A stretch of DNA of 64,000 bases, taken from contig JADFDM010000001.1 of the NCBI GenBank assembly GCA_018262795.1, forward strand, positions 1 to 64,000. The letters run 5' to 3'. Position 1 is the stretch's first letter; every line of letters starts with the position of its first letter. Below are positions 44,537 to 53,319 of the stretch, piece after piece. The notes under the pieces are model-generated. The model saw only the letters and a list, made by a program, of their open reading frames with translations. It did not search any database and was not told the origin of the DNA. The DNA is from Sphingobacteriales bacterium. GTDB taxonomy: Bacteria > Bacteroidota > Bacteroidia > Chitinophagales > LD1. Position numbers and translations under genes: made by a program.

Positions 44537-45511
44537 ATGATCATTGACCAATATAATCGCGTTCACGATTACCTGCGTATTTCGCTCACGGAGCGATGCA
44601 ATCTTCGTTGCTCGTATTGTATGCCCGAAGAAGGAATTAAACTTCGTCCGAGGAGCGATTTCATGTCTTTGGAAGAGGTGGTAACGATGGCACAGACTTT
44701 TGTGTCACTGGGCGTTCAGAAAATCAGGTTAACCGGAGGAGAGCCTTTAGTCAGAAAAGACGCCAAGGAAATTTTACAAGAGCTTTCAAAACTTCCGATT
44801 GAACTTGCCATTACTACCAACGGAATTTTATTGAATGAATATATTGACACGTTTAGATCGTGCGGAGTTCGGTCAATCAATGTGAGTTTAGATTCACTTC
44901 AAGAAGAAAAATTTAATTCCATTACGCGCAGAGATTATTTTAAACGAGTAACTGCTAATATTCAGTCATTGCTCAACGGAAAGTTTCATGTAAAGGTGAA
45001 TGCAGTGGTGATAAAAGGGGTAAATGACGATGAGGTTTGCGATTTTGTGTCATGGACTCGCGATAGAAATGTTCATGTTCGGTTTATTGAGTTTATGCCT
45101 TTCCAAGGAAATAAATGGGATTGGAGCAAAGGAGTTTCATTCAAGGATATGATGACTAAAATTGAAACTCGGTTTGGAAACAATGTCATAAAATTGGATG
45201 ATGGGAAGAATGATACAGCGAAGAATTTTGCCATTGCAAATCATTTGGGAACCTTCGCCATCATCAGTTCTGTGACCAACCCTTTTTGCGATACCTGTAA
45301 CCGTATCCGCCTCACGGCTGATGGGAAAATGAAAAATTGCTTATTCTCTTCATCCGAAACCGATTTGCTCACAGCTATGAGGGCCGGTGAAGATATTGAG
45401 CCATTGATTTTAAAATCAGTTTGGGGAAAGAAGGCGCTACGCGGGGGAATTGAGACGATGGAGGATTTTACTAAACAAAAAAACAGAACGATGGTAGCCA
45501 TCGGAGGGTAG
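44537..45511 (+). CDS. moaA: GTP 3',8-cyclase
   Basis: The 324-residue radical SAM enzyme starts molybdenum cofactor synthesis by turning GTP into 3',8-cyclo-GTP. The SAM-binding cluster motif is ERCNLRCSYCMPEEG. RLTGGEPLVRKD, ITTNGILL and VSLDSL follow. The second cluster is in CDTCNRIRLTADGKMKNCLF. The C-terminus ends in the functional Gly-Gly (MVAIGG). It is on the plus strand with the nar genes, while the other cofactor genes are on the facing strand. An unknown gene follows after 13 bases. Confidence 0.95.
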   Translation: MIIDQYNRVHDYLRISLTERCNLRCSYCMPEEGIKLRPRSDFMSLEEVVTMAQTFVSLGVQKIRLTGGEPLVRKDAKEILQELSKLPIELAITTNGILLNEYIDTFRSCGVRSINVSLDSLQEEKFNSITRRDYFKRVTANIQSLLNGKFHVKVNAVVIKGVNDDEVCDFVSWTRDRNVHVRFIEFMPFQGNKWDWSKGVSFKDMMTKIETRFGNNVIKLDDGKNDTAKNFAIANHLGTFAIISSVTNPFCDTCNRIRLTADGKMKNCLFSSSETDLLTAMRAGEDIEPLILKSVWGKKALRGGIETMEDFTKQKNRTMVAIGG

Positions 45512-45524
45512 TTCAACAAATAAA

Positions 45525-46004
45525 ATGCACGATATGACACAAGAAAAAAATGATGTTGTTGTAATAAAAAATGAAATGATTGAGGCTGCATTTAATTTCT
45601 GGTTCAATGAGCAGGGGCATATTCGTTCACCTTTCCCTCATTACATCCGAGAGGCTTTGCGCAATCAATCATTAGATAAGTTTTTCGATTGGACCGGTAA
45701 GATTTCAGATCGTGCAAAAGAGGAAATCAATGATGAAATTGTAGCCGAGAAATTTGAAGAGATTCTTTTTGAAACGGCTGCCGAATTAGTTAAAACTCAG
45801 GATGAGCGATTAACTATTCTTTACCCGTTTATGCCCCGCATTGGAGATATAATTGAACCTAAGGTGGCTGGAGATAAAAACGGGCAGAGTGTTGTCATTG
45901 ATCGCACACATTTAAAACGTGATGATCATTCATATCTCAAAGTAAAACTAAAATCTACTGACACTGAAAATGTTTGGGAAACGGAATTTGAATTGCCGGA
46001 GTAA
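45525..46004 (+). CDS. Unknown protein encoded directly after moaA
   Basis: The 159-residue cytoplasmic protein has no signal or membrane segment. The first 95 residues are helical and acidic, with AFNFWFNEQGHIRSPFPHYIREA as the most distinctive run in two parts. The C-terminal 50 residues are predicted beta and include MPRIGDIIEPKVAGDKNGQ and VIDRTHLKRDDHSYLKVKL. A second Met at codon 4 is also a possible start. I recognise no family. It is 13 bases after moaA and is the last plus-strand gene of the nitrate island, so a link to cofactor synthesis or Nar maturation is suggested by position only. Confidence 0.7.
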   Translation: MHDMTQEKNDVVVIKNEMIEAAFNFWFNEQGHIRSPFPHYIREALRNQSLDKFFDWTGKISDRAKEEINDEIVAEKFEEILFETAAELVKTQDERLTILYPFMPRIGDIIEPKVAGDKNGQSVVIDRTHLKRDDHSYLKVKLKSTDTENVWETEFELPE

Positions 46005-46030
46005 AATTCAAATGTAGGTGGTTTACTTTA

Positions 46031-46492
46031 TTAATGGATTTCTTCTCCACTTAAATAATTCTTCACTTCCTTCACATTCCCCTTATCATCATAATAAGTA
46101 ACTGCCCCCTCCAATTTATCATTCGCATAAAAGCCTTCACTTTCCTTTTGCCCATTAGAATGCCAGTGTATGAATTTTCCATTTAGTTTATCATCCTGAT
46201 AAAGGCTTTCACTCACTTTATTCCCATTATCGTCCCATATAGTCCAAATTCCATTCCGCTTGCCTTTTACAAATGTTCCTTCCATTTGCTTTTTCCCATC
46301 CTCATAATACCATATCCACTGGCCTTCATCTTTGCCATTTACTTTTTGGCCGCTGATTTTTGATTGTCCGTTTTCGTAGCTGGTATCAGCGGTGTTGTAT
46401 TCGTAGGTGGCCCAAATAGAAACAAGAATAATGCACGCCATCACTACGCGGTGGTATTTCAGGTTTTCTTTAAATGTTGACCGGTCTGCCAT
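46031..46492 (-). CDS. YwqK-like MORN-repeat protein with membrane anchor
   Basis: The 153-residue protein has one N-terminal helix (about 14-30, VVMACIILVSIWATY), then four to five repeats of about 22 residues. Examples are GQWIWYYEDGKKQMEGTF, GIWTIWDDNGNKVSESLY and GKFIHWHSNGQKESEGFY. These match the YwqK/MORN-type repeat. Relatives are annotated as antitoxin-like, but that label rests on weak evidence and no toxin gene is visible. It is probably anchored at the inner membrane with the repeats outside. A promoter element lies 42 bases upstream. It does not overlap the cofactor genes around it. Confidence 0.75.
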   Translation of the reverse strand: MADRSTFKENLKYHRVVMACIILVSIWATYEYNTADTSYENGQSKISGQKVNGKDEGQWIWYYEDGKKQMEGTFVKGKRNGIWTIWDDNGNKVSESLYQDDKLNGKFIHWHSNGQKESEGFYANDKLEGAVTYYDDKGNVKEVKNYLSGEEIH

Positions 46493-46533
46493 TTAGAGAT
46501 AAGGGTAATACTTATTAGTTAATGTTTACTGTG

Positions 46534-46541
46534 CAAAATTA
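46534..46541 (-). promoter_or_regulatory. Promoter -7 element of the YwqK-like gene
   Basis: On the minus strand TAATTTTG (46541-46534) is an exact TAnnTTTG match, 41 bases before the ATG. It suggests the gene is transcribed apart from the cofactor operon upstream. Confidence 0.4.
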
Positions 46542-46619
46542 AAAGTTCTGTCGTGGCAAAGGATATTTTCAATTTATTTGCGCTGCATTTTTGAAGAGGC
46601 TTTATATTTAATTGCGGTA

Positions 46620-47378
46620 TCAATTTTGCCTTTTCAGATTTATTTTGTGGGTTATGCCTATCCAAAAAATATCGGAATGTTCAAATACATTGAGCGCATT
46701 TTTTTGTCCGTATTGGTAGCTATATAGGAAAGAGACTGTTATATTATCTTGAAATTTAATCGAAGCTCCCAATAACAATCTGTTGGTGATAAGTACATTG
46801 TATTTAATTCCCTTATCGACATTTGCGAATACCTCATCGCCAATATTCAAGAAGAATTTTGGGTCAGAATTATTAGTGGATGATTTTTGCAGCGGGACAG
46901 TGAAAAATAAGCGGTAACGAAACCTGAAATTGAAGATTGAATTGCTTGTAATCTCACCATCAGAAATTGTTCTGAAATATCTCTCTTCGATTCGAAAGCG
47001 ATTCTGAATGGAAATTCCTTTAATTTTCTGAGTGGTATATAATTCCTGATACACACGGAATTCTATTTTGCTTGCTTTGTTACTGTTGAAAAAACTGAAG
47101 CAGGCAACACCGGTTGCAATTTGAATCTTTTTGGGGAGCATGTATCCTACCCCAAAGCGAGCGGTTATTTGCGACCATTGTTGTAAATTATTTATTCTTC
47201 TAATGCTAACATCACTGAGTAAGGTCAGTTTTCTCGGGAGTTGCAACTGTAAATAATACTGTAGCCACTGTTGATTGTTATGCGTAACTGTTTTTTGGGC
47301 ATTACAAACCTGCGTTGTAATCAAAACAATTAAAAAAAATACACATTGCAATTTATAGTAGCGGAATGATTTGTTCAT
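46620..47378 (-). CDS. DUF2490-family outer-membrane beta-barrel protein
   Basis: The product has 252 residues from the ATG at 47378, which gives a clean signal peptide (residues 1-27, VFFLIVLITTQVCNAQ). The ATG at 47465 would add 29 residues with no signal character. The mature part is alternating beta-strand, with TVTHNNQQWLQYYLQLQLP at the start and KFQDNITVSFLYSYQYGQ near the end, as in DUF2490 barrels. The function of the family is unknown. It is 37 bases after an unknown gene and is the last member of the minus-strand cofactor array. Confidence 0.75.
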   Translation of the reverse strand: MNKSFRYYKLQCVFFLIVLITTQVCNAQKTVTHNNQQWLQYYLQLQLPRKLTLLSDVSIRRINNLQQWSQITARFGVGYMLPKKIQIATGVACFSFFNSNKASKIEFRVYQELYTTQKIKGISIQNRFRIEERYFRTISDGEITSNSIFNFRFRYRLFFTVPLQKSSTNNSDPKFFLNIGDEVFANVDKGIKYNVLITNRLLLGASIKFQDNITVSFLYSYQYGQKNALNVFEHSDIFWIGITHKINLKRQN

Positions 47379-47415
47379 AACCGAATTCCACCTCCACATC
47401 ATCTGGCGAGAGGTA

Positions 47416-47802
47416 CTATGCGTCATACTTCTGAGGGTCTTTGGTCTTATCCATTTCCAGCACATAAATCCTATTGGGATTCAACACGTAAATATCCATC
47501 CCGAAATTGATGACTTTTTTGTTCTGCAAACCTTTGAGAATATTGTGGTTCTCATCATTCATAGAGAAAACAACAAAATGTTTATCTCGGAAACAGTCCA
47601 GGAGCTTTTCTACAATGGCAAAGCCTGCATCCAGCAAGTTAATGTCCTTTGCGGTATCTTCTGAATACGGAACACCATATTCATTTTTAAATATTTCCTT
47701 CATCATACTGTGGCTTTTGAAAAAATCCTCCATCGAGTTGATTTCCCATATCGCCATGTTTTCATACATAAAATAATTGTCGTTGAAATCTGTTGCTATC
47801 AT
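47416..47802 (-). CDS. Unknown protein at the end of the cofactor operon
   Basis: The 128-residue protein is cytoplasmic, with no signal or helix in the membrane. It is acidic at the N-terminus and carries MAIWEINSMEDFFKSHS, DAGFAIVEKLLDCFRDKHFV and INFGMDIYVLNPNRIYVLEM. I do not recognise a family. It starts 17 bases after the moaC-moaB stop, so it is almost surely in the same transcript. A cofactor-related or regulatory role is inferred from position only. Confidence 0.7.
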   Translation of the reverse strand: MIATDFNDNYFMYENMAIWEINSMEDFFKSHSMMKEIFKNEYGVPYSEDTAKDINLLDAGFAIVEKLLDCFRDKHFVVFSMNDENHNILKGLQNKKVINFGMDIYVLNPNRIYVLEMDKTKDPQKYDA

Positions 47803-47819
47803 TGTTTATGGTTTAGTAT

Positions 47820-48731
47820 TTAATTATGTCTTGCTCCTTCTATTATTCTAAAAATGTGAAGCACGGAAGGGAAAAGTGCATCCATCGTTTCTTTGGCACC
47901 TTTTGTTGAGCCGGGCAGGGCAAGTATTAAGCAATTCCCTTTCATACCGGCTACACCGCGCGAAAGCATAGCGTAGGGTGTTCTATCTTGGCCGTAATTT
48001 CTGGCAGCTTCCATAATGCCGGGTATTTCTCGATCGAGTAAAGGACGAATAGCTTCCGGTGTACTATCTCTCGGAGAAAGTCCCGTTCCCCCGGTTAGAA
48101 TGATGATGTCATTTTTTTCTTCGTAGAGTTTCTGCACCTTATTTTGTATCACCTCTATTTCATCGGGAATAATAGAGTAGTCGGAAATATTTACGCTACA
48201 ACTTTCTAATTTTTTAATGATGGCTTTACCTGCTTTGTCTTCTTTCTTTCCTGCCGAAATACTATCGGAGCATACGAGAACTGCGGCTTTTAAATCTTTT
48301 CTGAACTTGTCAATAAAGTCAGACTTACCACCTTTCTTTTCTTTCAGCTTGATAGTAGAAATTTCAATGCCTTTGTCAATTGGCTTCAGCATATCGTAAA
48401 TGGTAAGCGCCACCACCGATGCTCCGTGCATGGCTTCTACTTCCACTCCGGTTTTGTAAACGGTATGTACTTCTACCTCAATCTGAATTTCCATTTCAGA
48501 AATAGCGTAACGAATTTGAGTAAACTCTACCGGCATGGGATGGCAATCGGGAATCATATCACTCGTTCGCTTTACTGCGAAAAGCCCGGCTGTGCGGGCG
48601 CACTCCAACACATCGCCCTTGGGCACAGTTTTATTTTTTACAGCATCAATAGTTCCCTGCTCGCTCACTTTTACTACAGCCATTGCAATTGCTTCCCGCA
48701 GTGTTGAGCTTTTAAATGTTATGTCCACCAT
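47820..48731 (-). CDS. Bifunctional molybdenum cofactor protein MoaC-MoaB
   Basis: The 303-residue protein fuses two enzymes. Residues about 1-145 are MoaC, cyclic pyranopterin monophosphate synthase: [29 protein letters not shown] and [19 protein letters not shown]. Residues about 155-303 are MoaB/MogA-like, which adenylylates molybdopterin: [37 protein letters not shown] and [15 protein letters not shown]. Such fusions are known in this phylum. With MoeA upstream, the fusion covers two separated steps of the pathway. It is 4 bases after moaE. Confidence 0.93.
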   Translation of the reverse strand: MVDITFKSSTLREAIAMAVVKVSEQGTIDAVKNKTVPKGDVLECARTAGLFAVKRTSDMIPDCHPMPVEFTQIRYAISEMEIQIEVEVHTVYKTGVEVEAMHGASVVALTIYDMLKPIDKGIEISTIKLKEKKGGKSDFIDKFRKDLKAAVLVCSDSISAGKKEDKAGKAIIKKLESCSVNISDYSIIPDEIEVIQNKVQKLYEEKNDIIILTGGTGLSPRDSTPEAIRPLLDREIPGIMEAARNYGQDRTPYAMLSRGVAGMKGNCLILALPGSTKGAKETMDALFPSVLHIFRIIEGARHN

Positions 48732-48735
48732 ACAA

Positions 48736-49182
48736 TCAATTTGTGTTTACCTTCCATGAATGTGTTGCGTCTTCAAATATTTCTTTGCCCCAGATAGGAA
48801 CATTCGCTTTAATTTCTTCTACCACAAACCGGCAAGCATCAAAAGCATCCGCACGATGTGTTGAGGATACAAAAACAAAAAGAGAAATCTCTCCGGCTTT
48901 CACAGCGCCTAAACTATGATAGACGTGCATACAGCTAAGACTGAATTTTGCAAAAGTTGCTTCTCTAATTTCATGAAATTTCTCTTCTGCCATTTCTTCA
49001 TAAGCTGTATAGTCAATAGCCTGAACAGTTTTGCCTCCTATCACATCGCTGCGCACCTGACCCAAAAAAATATCATGCGCTCCTATCGTTGTTTTGCTAC
49101 TGTGTTTGGCAATAGAATTAGCGATAAACTCAGGTGCGATGGCCCCACTTACTAATACTTTGCGTTTCTTTTTTTCGCTCAT
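48736..49182 (-). CDS. moaE: Molybdopterin synthase catalytic subunit
   Basis: The 148-residue protein pairs with MoaD to add the dithiolene sulfurs to cyclic pyranopterin. [25 protein letters not shown] is the family opening. [35 protein letters not shown] and [22 protein letters not shown] follow in the usual order, ahead of the catalytic Lys (WGKEIFED). Its ATG overlaps the moeB stop by four bases. Confidence 0.95.
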   Translation of the reverse strand: MSEKKKRKVLVSGAIAPEFIANSIAKHSSKTTIGAHDIFLGQVRSDVIGGKTVQAIDYTAYEEMAEEKFHEIREATFAKFSLSCMHVYHSLGAVKAGEISLFVFVSSTHRADAFDACRFVVEEIKANVPIWGKEIFEDATHSWKVNTN

Positions 49183-50315
49183 GTTCTTTGTGTTTTGTTT
49201 TCAATCATGATCCATTCCATGACACCGCCTTTTAGGTTGTATAAATTTTTAAATCCGTATTTTATTTGTAAGATTTCAATTGCCCTTGTACTTCTTATTC
49301 CGCTTTTGCAGATTACAATTACCTTTTTATCTCTTGCGATTTCTGAAGCATGTTCTGCAATTTCTCCAAGTGGAATTTTTAGGTCATTCAAGGCTTCTAT
49401 TTCAGGTTGTTCCTCTTTTTCTCGCACATCAAGAATCTGAATATTCTGTTCAGCGGAAATCAAATCGAGAAGTTCACCAGCAGAAATCTCTTTGACAGAA
49501 ACATCTTTCACTTTGCTTCCGCAAAAATATTCGTAATCCATTTGTTTGAATTCTACTTCTGTTTTTGGAATTGCTTTTACTGATTCCGTATTTCTGTCAA
49601 ACTCCACGGTCTGAAAATTCATGTTCAGAACATTTAATACCAAGAGTTTGCCGGTAAGAATTTCCCCGATGCCGGTCAGCCACTTAATGGTTTCGTTAGC
49701 CATCAAGGTGCCGATGACACCCGGAAGTACTCCCACAACGCCTGCCTCCGAACAACTCGGAGCCAGCTCTGGTGAGGGAGGTGATGGAAATAAACAGCGA
49801 TAGGTGGGTGCATTTTCTTTTCTGAAGTCAAAAACACAAACCTGCCCTTCAAACCTGAAAATGGAACCTGATACTAATGTCTTATGGAGAAGGAAACATG
49901 CATCATGCACTAAGTAGCGAGTCGCAAAATTATCAGTGCCATCTATGATAATGTCGTACTCTGAAAATATTTCTAAGGCATTTTCGGTAGAAAGTTTTGT
50001 ATTGAAAACTTGTATTTCAATAAATGGATTTTGTTTTTGAAGTTTTGCTTTTACAATTTCTGTTTTCGGTTTACCAATGTCTGAAACATCAAATATTGTT
50101 TGTCTTTGTAAATTGCTTTCCTCTACTACATCAAAATCAACAATGCCAATGGTGCCTATGCCCGCTGCTGTAAGGTAAAGCAATACGGGGCAACCAAGCC
50201 CCCCCGCACCCATCACCAACACTCGTGCGCTCTTCAACTTCTCTTGTCCCTTCATTCCAATTTCAGGAAGCAAAAGATGTCGGTTATACCTCGATATTTC
50301 CTGCTTTGACAACAT
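49179..50315 (-). CDS. moeB: MoeB/ThiF-family adenylyltransferase with rhodanese domain
   Basis: The 378-residue protein has an E1-like adenylation domain (about 1-245) and a C-terminal rhodanese domain (about 275-370). The ATP site is VMGAGGLGCPVLLYL. The catalytic Cys is in PSCSEAGVVGVLPG. The rhodanese active Cys lies in VIVICKSGIRSTRA. It activates the MoaD C-terminus and can deliver sulfur to it. The two zinc-binding CxxC pairs of E. coli MoeB are not evident, since only YRCLFP is recognisable. It lies 2 bases after moaD and overlaps moaE. It may also serve thiamine synthesis. Confidence 0.9.
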   Translation of the reverse strand: MLSKQEISRYNRHLLLPEIGMKGQEKLKSARVLVMGAGGLGCPVLLYLTAAGIGTIGIVDFDVVEESNLQRQTIFDVSDIGKPKTEIVKAKLQKQNPFIEIQVFNTKLSTENALEIFSEYDIIIDGTDNFATRYLVHDACFLLHKTLVSGSIFRFEGQVCVFDFRKENAPTYRCLFPSPPSPELAPSCSEAGVVGVLPGVIGTLMANETIKWLTGIGEILTGKLLVLNVLNMNFQTVEFDRNTESVKAIPKTEVEFKQMDYEYFCGSKVKDVSVKEISAGELLDLISAEQNIQILDVREKEEQPEIEALNDLKIPLGEIAEHASEIARDKKVIVICKSGIRSTRAIEILQIKYGFKNLYNLKGGVMEWIMIENKTQRT

Positions 50316-50317
50316 GA

Positions 50318-50551
50318 TTACCCTCCAGCAAATGGTGGTAACAGCGCTACCACATCTCCCGTTTGTATTTTTTGATTCTGATTGACAAATTTTTTATTCA
50401 CTACAATTACAAAGGGGAAGTTTTTGAGTTTTGGAAAATCCGAAATCAATCTCTCTTTGATAAAATTAGTGTCACTTGCATCTTGTACGTGCCATTCATT
50501 GCTTCCTACAATCTCTGCAAGCTGCCCGAATATTTTAATTGTAATACTCAT
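50318..50551 (-). CDS. moaD: Molybdopterin synthase sulfur-carrier subunit
   Basis: The 77-residue ubiquitin-like protein ends in the activated Gly-Gly (LPPFAGG). It opens with ITIKIFGQLAEIVG and has VVNKKFVNQNQKIQTGDVVALLPP near the end, the standard MoaD pattern. The gene starts inside mobA (17-base overlap) and ends 2 bases before moeB, its activating enzyme. Confidence 0.93.
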   Translation of the reverse strand: MSITIKIFGQLAEIVGSNEWHVQDASDTNFIKERLISDFPKLKNFPFVIVVNKKFVNQNQKIQTGDVVALLPPFAGG

Positions 50552-51125
50552 GTTCGCTACTTTTTAGGTTATCGTATTCAGCTGGTGTATTAATGTTGAC
50601 AAAGCAATTTTTGTTCAACATAAAGTCTGAAACCAAAATGTGCTTGACTTTAAAATGCCCCAACGCATCTTGAAGTTTCCATTCTTTATTTTTTAATAAC
50701 TCTTCCAATTTCGTTTGGCAACACTTATCGTAAACGGCACAGAGCGGTTCCAATTTCCCATTGTGCATTGGGATACCAATTTCACTATCCCCGGAGTCCT
50801 GAATTATAAATTCGACAAGTTCTTTAGTAATGAAAGGCATATCACAACTTATTACTAAATTCTTTTCTGTTTTGCTGAAATGCAGTGCCGTGTATATGCC
50901 TCCCATAGGACCGCAGTCTTTAATTAAGTCTTTGTATGTTTTAAAACCGAGGTATTCGTAATTATTCCCGTTGGTGATGATGATGATTTCATCCACGAGT
51001 GGTTTCATTGCCCCCGCTGTCCTCTCTACAATCTTTTTTCCGTTCACCCGCAACAGGCCTTTGTCGGTTCCCATGCGGCTGTTTTTCCCTCCTGCTAAAA
51101 TTACTCCTGTTACTTTTGTTTTCAT
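50535..51125 (-). CDS. mobA: Molybdenum cofactor guanylyltransferase
   Basis: The 196-residue protein attaches GMP to molybdopterin to make the MGD form that NarG needs. The nucleotide-binding motif is GVILAGGKNSRMGTDKGLL. CGPMGGIYTALHFS, LVISCDMPFITKELV and GKLEPLCAVYDKC follow. It is the first gene of the mobA-moaD-moeB-moaE-moaCB series, 131 bases after the ModE-like gene. Confidence 0.93.
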   Translation of the reverse strand: MKTKVTGVILAGGKNSRMGTDKGLLRVNGKKIVERTAGAMKPLVDEIIIITNGNNYEYLGFKTYKDLIKDCGPMGGIYTALHFSKTEKNLVISCDMPFITKELVEFIIQDSGDSEIGIPMHNGKLEPLCAVYDKCCQTKLEELLKNKEWKLQDALGHFKVKHILVSDFMLNKNCFVNINTPAEYDNLKSSEHEYYN

Positions 51126-51256
51126 TTGTGTTCTACTGTGGTCAGAAGTTTAATTCTCAATATCAATGGCACATTTGTAAGCGTTTCTTAAGAATTAGGT
51201 TTGTTGATTTTTCGTTATTCCTTTTTTAAAATAGCGCAAAGCAAAAAAATAGCCAT

Positions 51257-51589
51257 TCACAATTTCAACCGTACCGTTTGGCTACTTTTAAATTTATCAA
51301 AACTCGCGAGCAATTCTTTGTACTTTTTAATTGCTTTTTTCCCTTCTAAAGTTACAATGGAACCTCCACCTCCGATTCCACCTGCGGATGTTACAACCAA
51401 TGGTTTTTTTGATTGTTTGTTCATAGAGTCAACCAATTCCCACGCCTGCCGGTACGACATCTTCATTGTTTTTGCTGCGGCAGTAATAGACCCTGATTGA
51501 TCTATTTGCTCCAATAGGTTCATTCTTCCTGAACCCATTAAAGCCCCGGTTTTACCTTCAATCCATATATTCCCCCTTACCTTATACAT
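51257..51589 (-). CDS. ModE-like DNA-binding protein without Mop domains
   Basis: The 110-residue protein is the N-terminal winged helix of ModE only. It has GSGRMNLLEQIDQSGSITAAAK, MKMSYRQAWELVDSMNKQS and GGIGGGGSIVTLEGKKAIKKY, matching the helix-turn-helix and the Gly-rich wing. E. coli ModE adds two Mop domains that bind molybdate, and none are here. I chose the start at 51589 because it precedes the family opening; an ATG at 51655 is possible. A separate protein with two Mop domains is encoded at 53312-53716 in the same gene series, so the regulator may be split. Confidence 0.85.
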   Translation of the reverse strand: MYKVRGNIWIEGKTGALMGSGRMNLLEQIDQSGSITAAAKTMKMSYRQAWELVDSMNKQSKKPLVVTSAGGIGGGGSIVTLEGKKAIKKYKELLASFDKFKSSQTVRLKL

Positions 51590-51769
51590 CTTGAGGCGAA
51601 GATGTAGGTGTAGAGTTTTCTGAAAAATGATGCTGGTCATGCCAAAAAATACCATTTGTTATAAAATCAGCTCATCACATCTAAACCTTTTGTGCTCGCC
51701 TCCGGTTTTTTTGAGGAAAGTAAAGTAGTATGCCAACTCTCAAATTCAAAACAGATTTTTTGCATGAGA

Positions 51770-52645
51770 TTATTCAATTTTCCGCAAGATTGGATTAAAA
51801 GCCTTGGATGCGACTAAGACCTTACTTCCAACTTGCAGCCCTTGTATTTCCTGATCGGTAGCAATGATTTTTGCTATGTTATTACCAATCAGCACGGATA
51901 CTATGTAAACAATATTTTCATTTTCAATTTTCACAATCTCGCCAACGAACTGAAATTTTCTACTGGTTAAAGAGCTTGAAAATATGCTCGGTGGATCTCC
52001 CTGTTTTGTGATGGTACCGTTTTCAATGACAAACATTTTATTGGATACTTTATAAACCTCCGAAATGTCATGGCTAACGAGAATAGTAGTGAGGCGATAG
52101 AGACGATGTGCCCGAAGAATAAAATCCTGAAGCTTTAAACGCATTTCAATATCCAAAGAAGAAAATGGTTCGTCAAGCAACAATAGCTTGGGTTGGCGAA
52201 CTAAAGCTCGCGCTATAGCTACTCTTTGTTTTTGCCCACCTGATAATTTTTCGGGTTTTAAATGCTTTAACTGAACAAGCTCCATTGTTTCCAGCAATTC
52301 ATCAATGATATTTTTTTTCTGCCCCTTTTCTAAAGCAAAAGTTAAGTTCTCCTTTATGCTCATATTTGGAAATAAGGCATAGTCTTGAAACACATAGCCT
52401 AATTTACGTTTTTGTACAGACAGGTTTATTTTCTTTTCCGTATCGAGCCATATCTCATTATTTACTTTAATGAAACCAGTATCAGGTTGCGTTAACCCGG
52501 AAAGAATTCGTAGGGTGGTTGTTTTCCCCGAACCGGAGGGGCCATACAGTGTAACAAAATCCTTTTCTCTGATCTGAAAATCGAGGTTGAGATTCATATC
52601 GCCTGCTGCCGAATGAAGTTTTTTTATTACACTGAATTCGATCAA
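51770..52645 (-). CDS. modC: Molybdate ABC transporter ATP-binding protein
   Basis: The 291-residue ATPase has Walker A GPSGSGKTTTLRIL, the Q-loop VFQDYALFPNMS, signature LSGGQKQRVAIARAL, Walker B LLLLDEPFSSLD and the switch His in LVSHD. The last 70 residues form one TOBE/Mop-like domain (FVGEIVKIENENIVYIV and KVLVASKAFNPIL). It is shorter than E. coli ModC (352). Its ATG overlaps the modB stop by four bases. Confidence 0.93.
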   Translation of the reverse strand: MIEFSVIKKLHSAAGDMNLNLDFQIREKDFVTLYGPSGSGKTTTLRILSGLTQPDTGFIKVNNEIWLDTEKKINLSVQKRKLGYVFQDYALFPNMSIKENLTFALEKGQKKNIIDELLETMELVQLKHLKPEKLSGGQKQRVAIARALVRQPKLLLLDEPFSSLDIEMRLKLQDFILRAHRLYRLTTILVSHDISEVYKVSNKMFVIENGTITKQGDPPSIFSSSLTSRKFQFVGEIVKIENENIVYIVSVLIGNNIAKIIATDQEIQGLQVGSKVLVASKAFNPILRKIE

Positions 52646-53319
52646 TTTGACGAGTTGATTTTATAGAAACGGTGATTAATCAGGTAAACAGATAATAGAA
52701 TAATGAATGTAAGTGCAAACAAAATTCCTGCATAAACATTTGCATTGTGATAGTTCATGGATTGGACTTCGTCATAGATAGCTACGGAAACTACTTTGGT
52801 TTCATTTGGAATGTTCCCGCCAATCATCAGCACTACGCCAAATTCACCAATCGTATGCGCAAATGACAATACGATTCCGGTTAGCAAGGATGCCTTCATA
52901 TTTGGAATTAAGATTTTGCAAAGCGTTTTAAACTTGCTTTTTCCCAAAATGTAAGAGGCTTCGATGAGTGATGCCGGCAATGTTTTGAATCCTGATTGCA
53001 AAGGCTGGACCATAAATGGCAGACTGTAAATCACAGAAGCGATGACAAGTCCCGGGAAAGTAAATACAAGCCGTGTATTTAAATATTGATCGAAGAATTT
53101 TCCTAACACATTTTCTGGACTAAATGCTATTAATAAATAAAATCCCAATACGGATGGAGGCAATACTAACGGAAGACTTACCATCACTTCAACGACTGCC
53201 TTTAGTCTGAATTTACTATACGCCAACCAATATGCTATAGGCAATCCAATCGCAAACAAAATAACGGTTGTAGTCAATGCGAGTTTAAGCGTGAGGTAAA
53301 ACGGTTCTAAATCAATCAT
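52642..53319 (-). CDS. modB: Molybdate ABC transporter permease
   Basis: The 225-residue protein has five to six helices and the ABC permease coupling loop EASYILGKSKFKTLCKILIP. FSHTIGEFGVVLMIGGN-type sequence (AHTIGEFGVVLMIGGNIP) is specific for ModB. I chose the start at 53319 (MIDLEPFYLTLKLAL), the usual N-terminus; its ATG overlaps the stop of the upstream Mop gene by 8 bases. An ATG at 53379 would add 20 residues inside that gene. Confidence 0.92.
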   Translation of the reverse strand: MIDLEPFYLTLKLALTTTVILFAIGLPIAYWLAYSKFRLKAVVEVMVSLPLVLPPSVLGFYLLIAFSPENVLGKFFDQYLNTRLVFTFPGLVIASVIYSLPFMVQPLQSGFKTLPASLIEASYILGKSKFKTLCKILIPNMKASLLTGIVLSFAHTIGEFGVVLMIGGNIPNETKVVSVAIYDEVQSMNYHNANVYAGILFALTFIILLSVYLINHRFYKINSSN

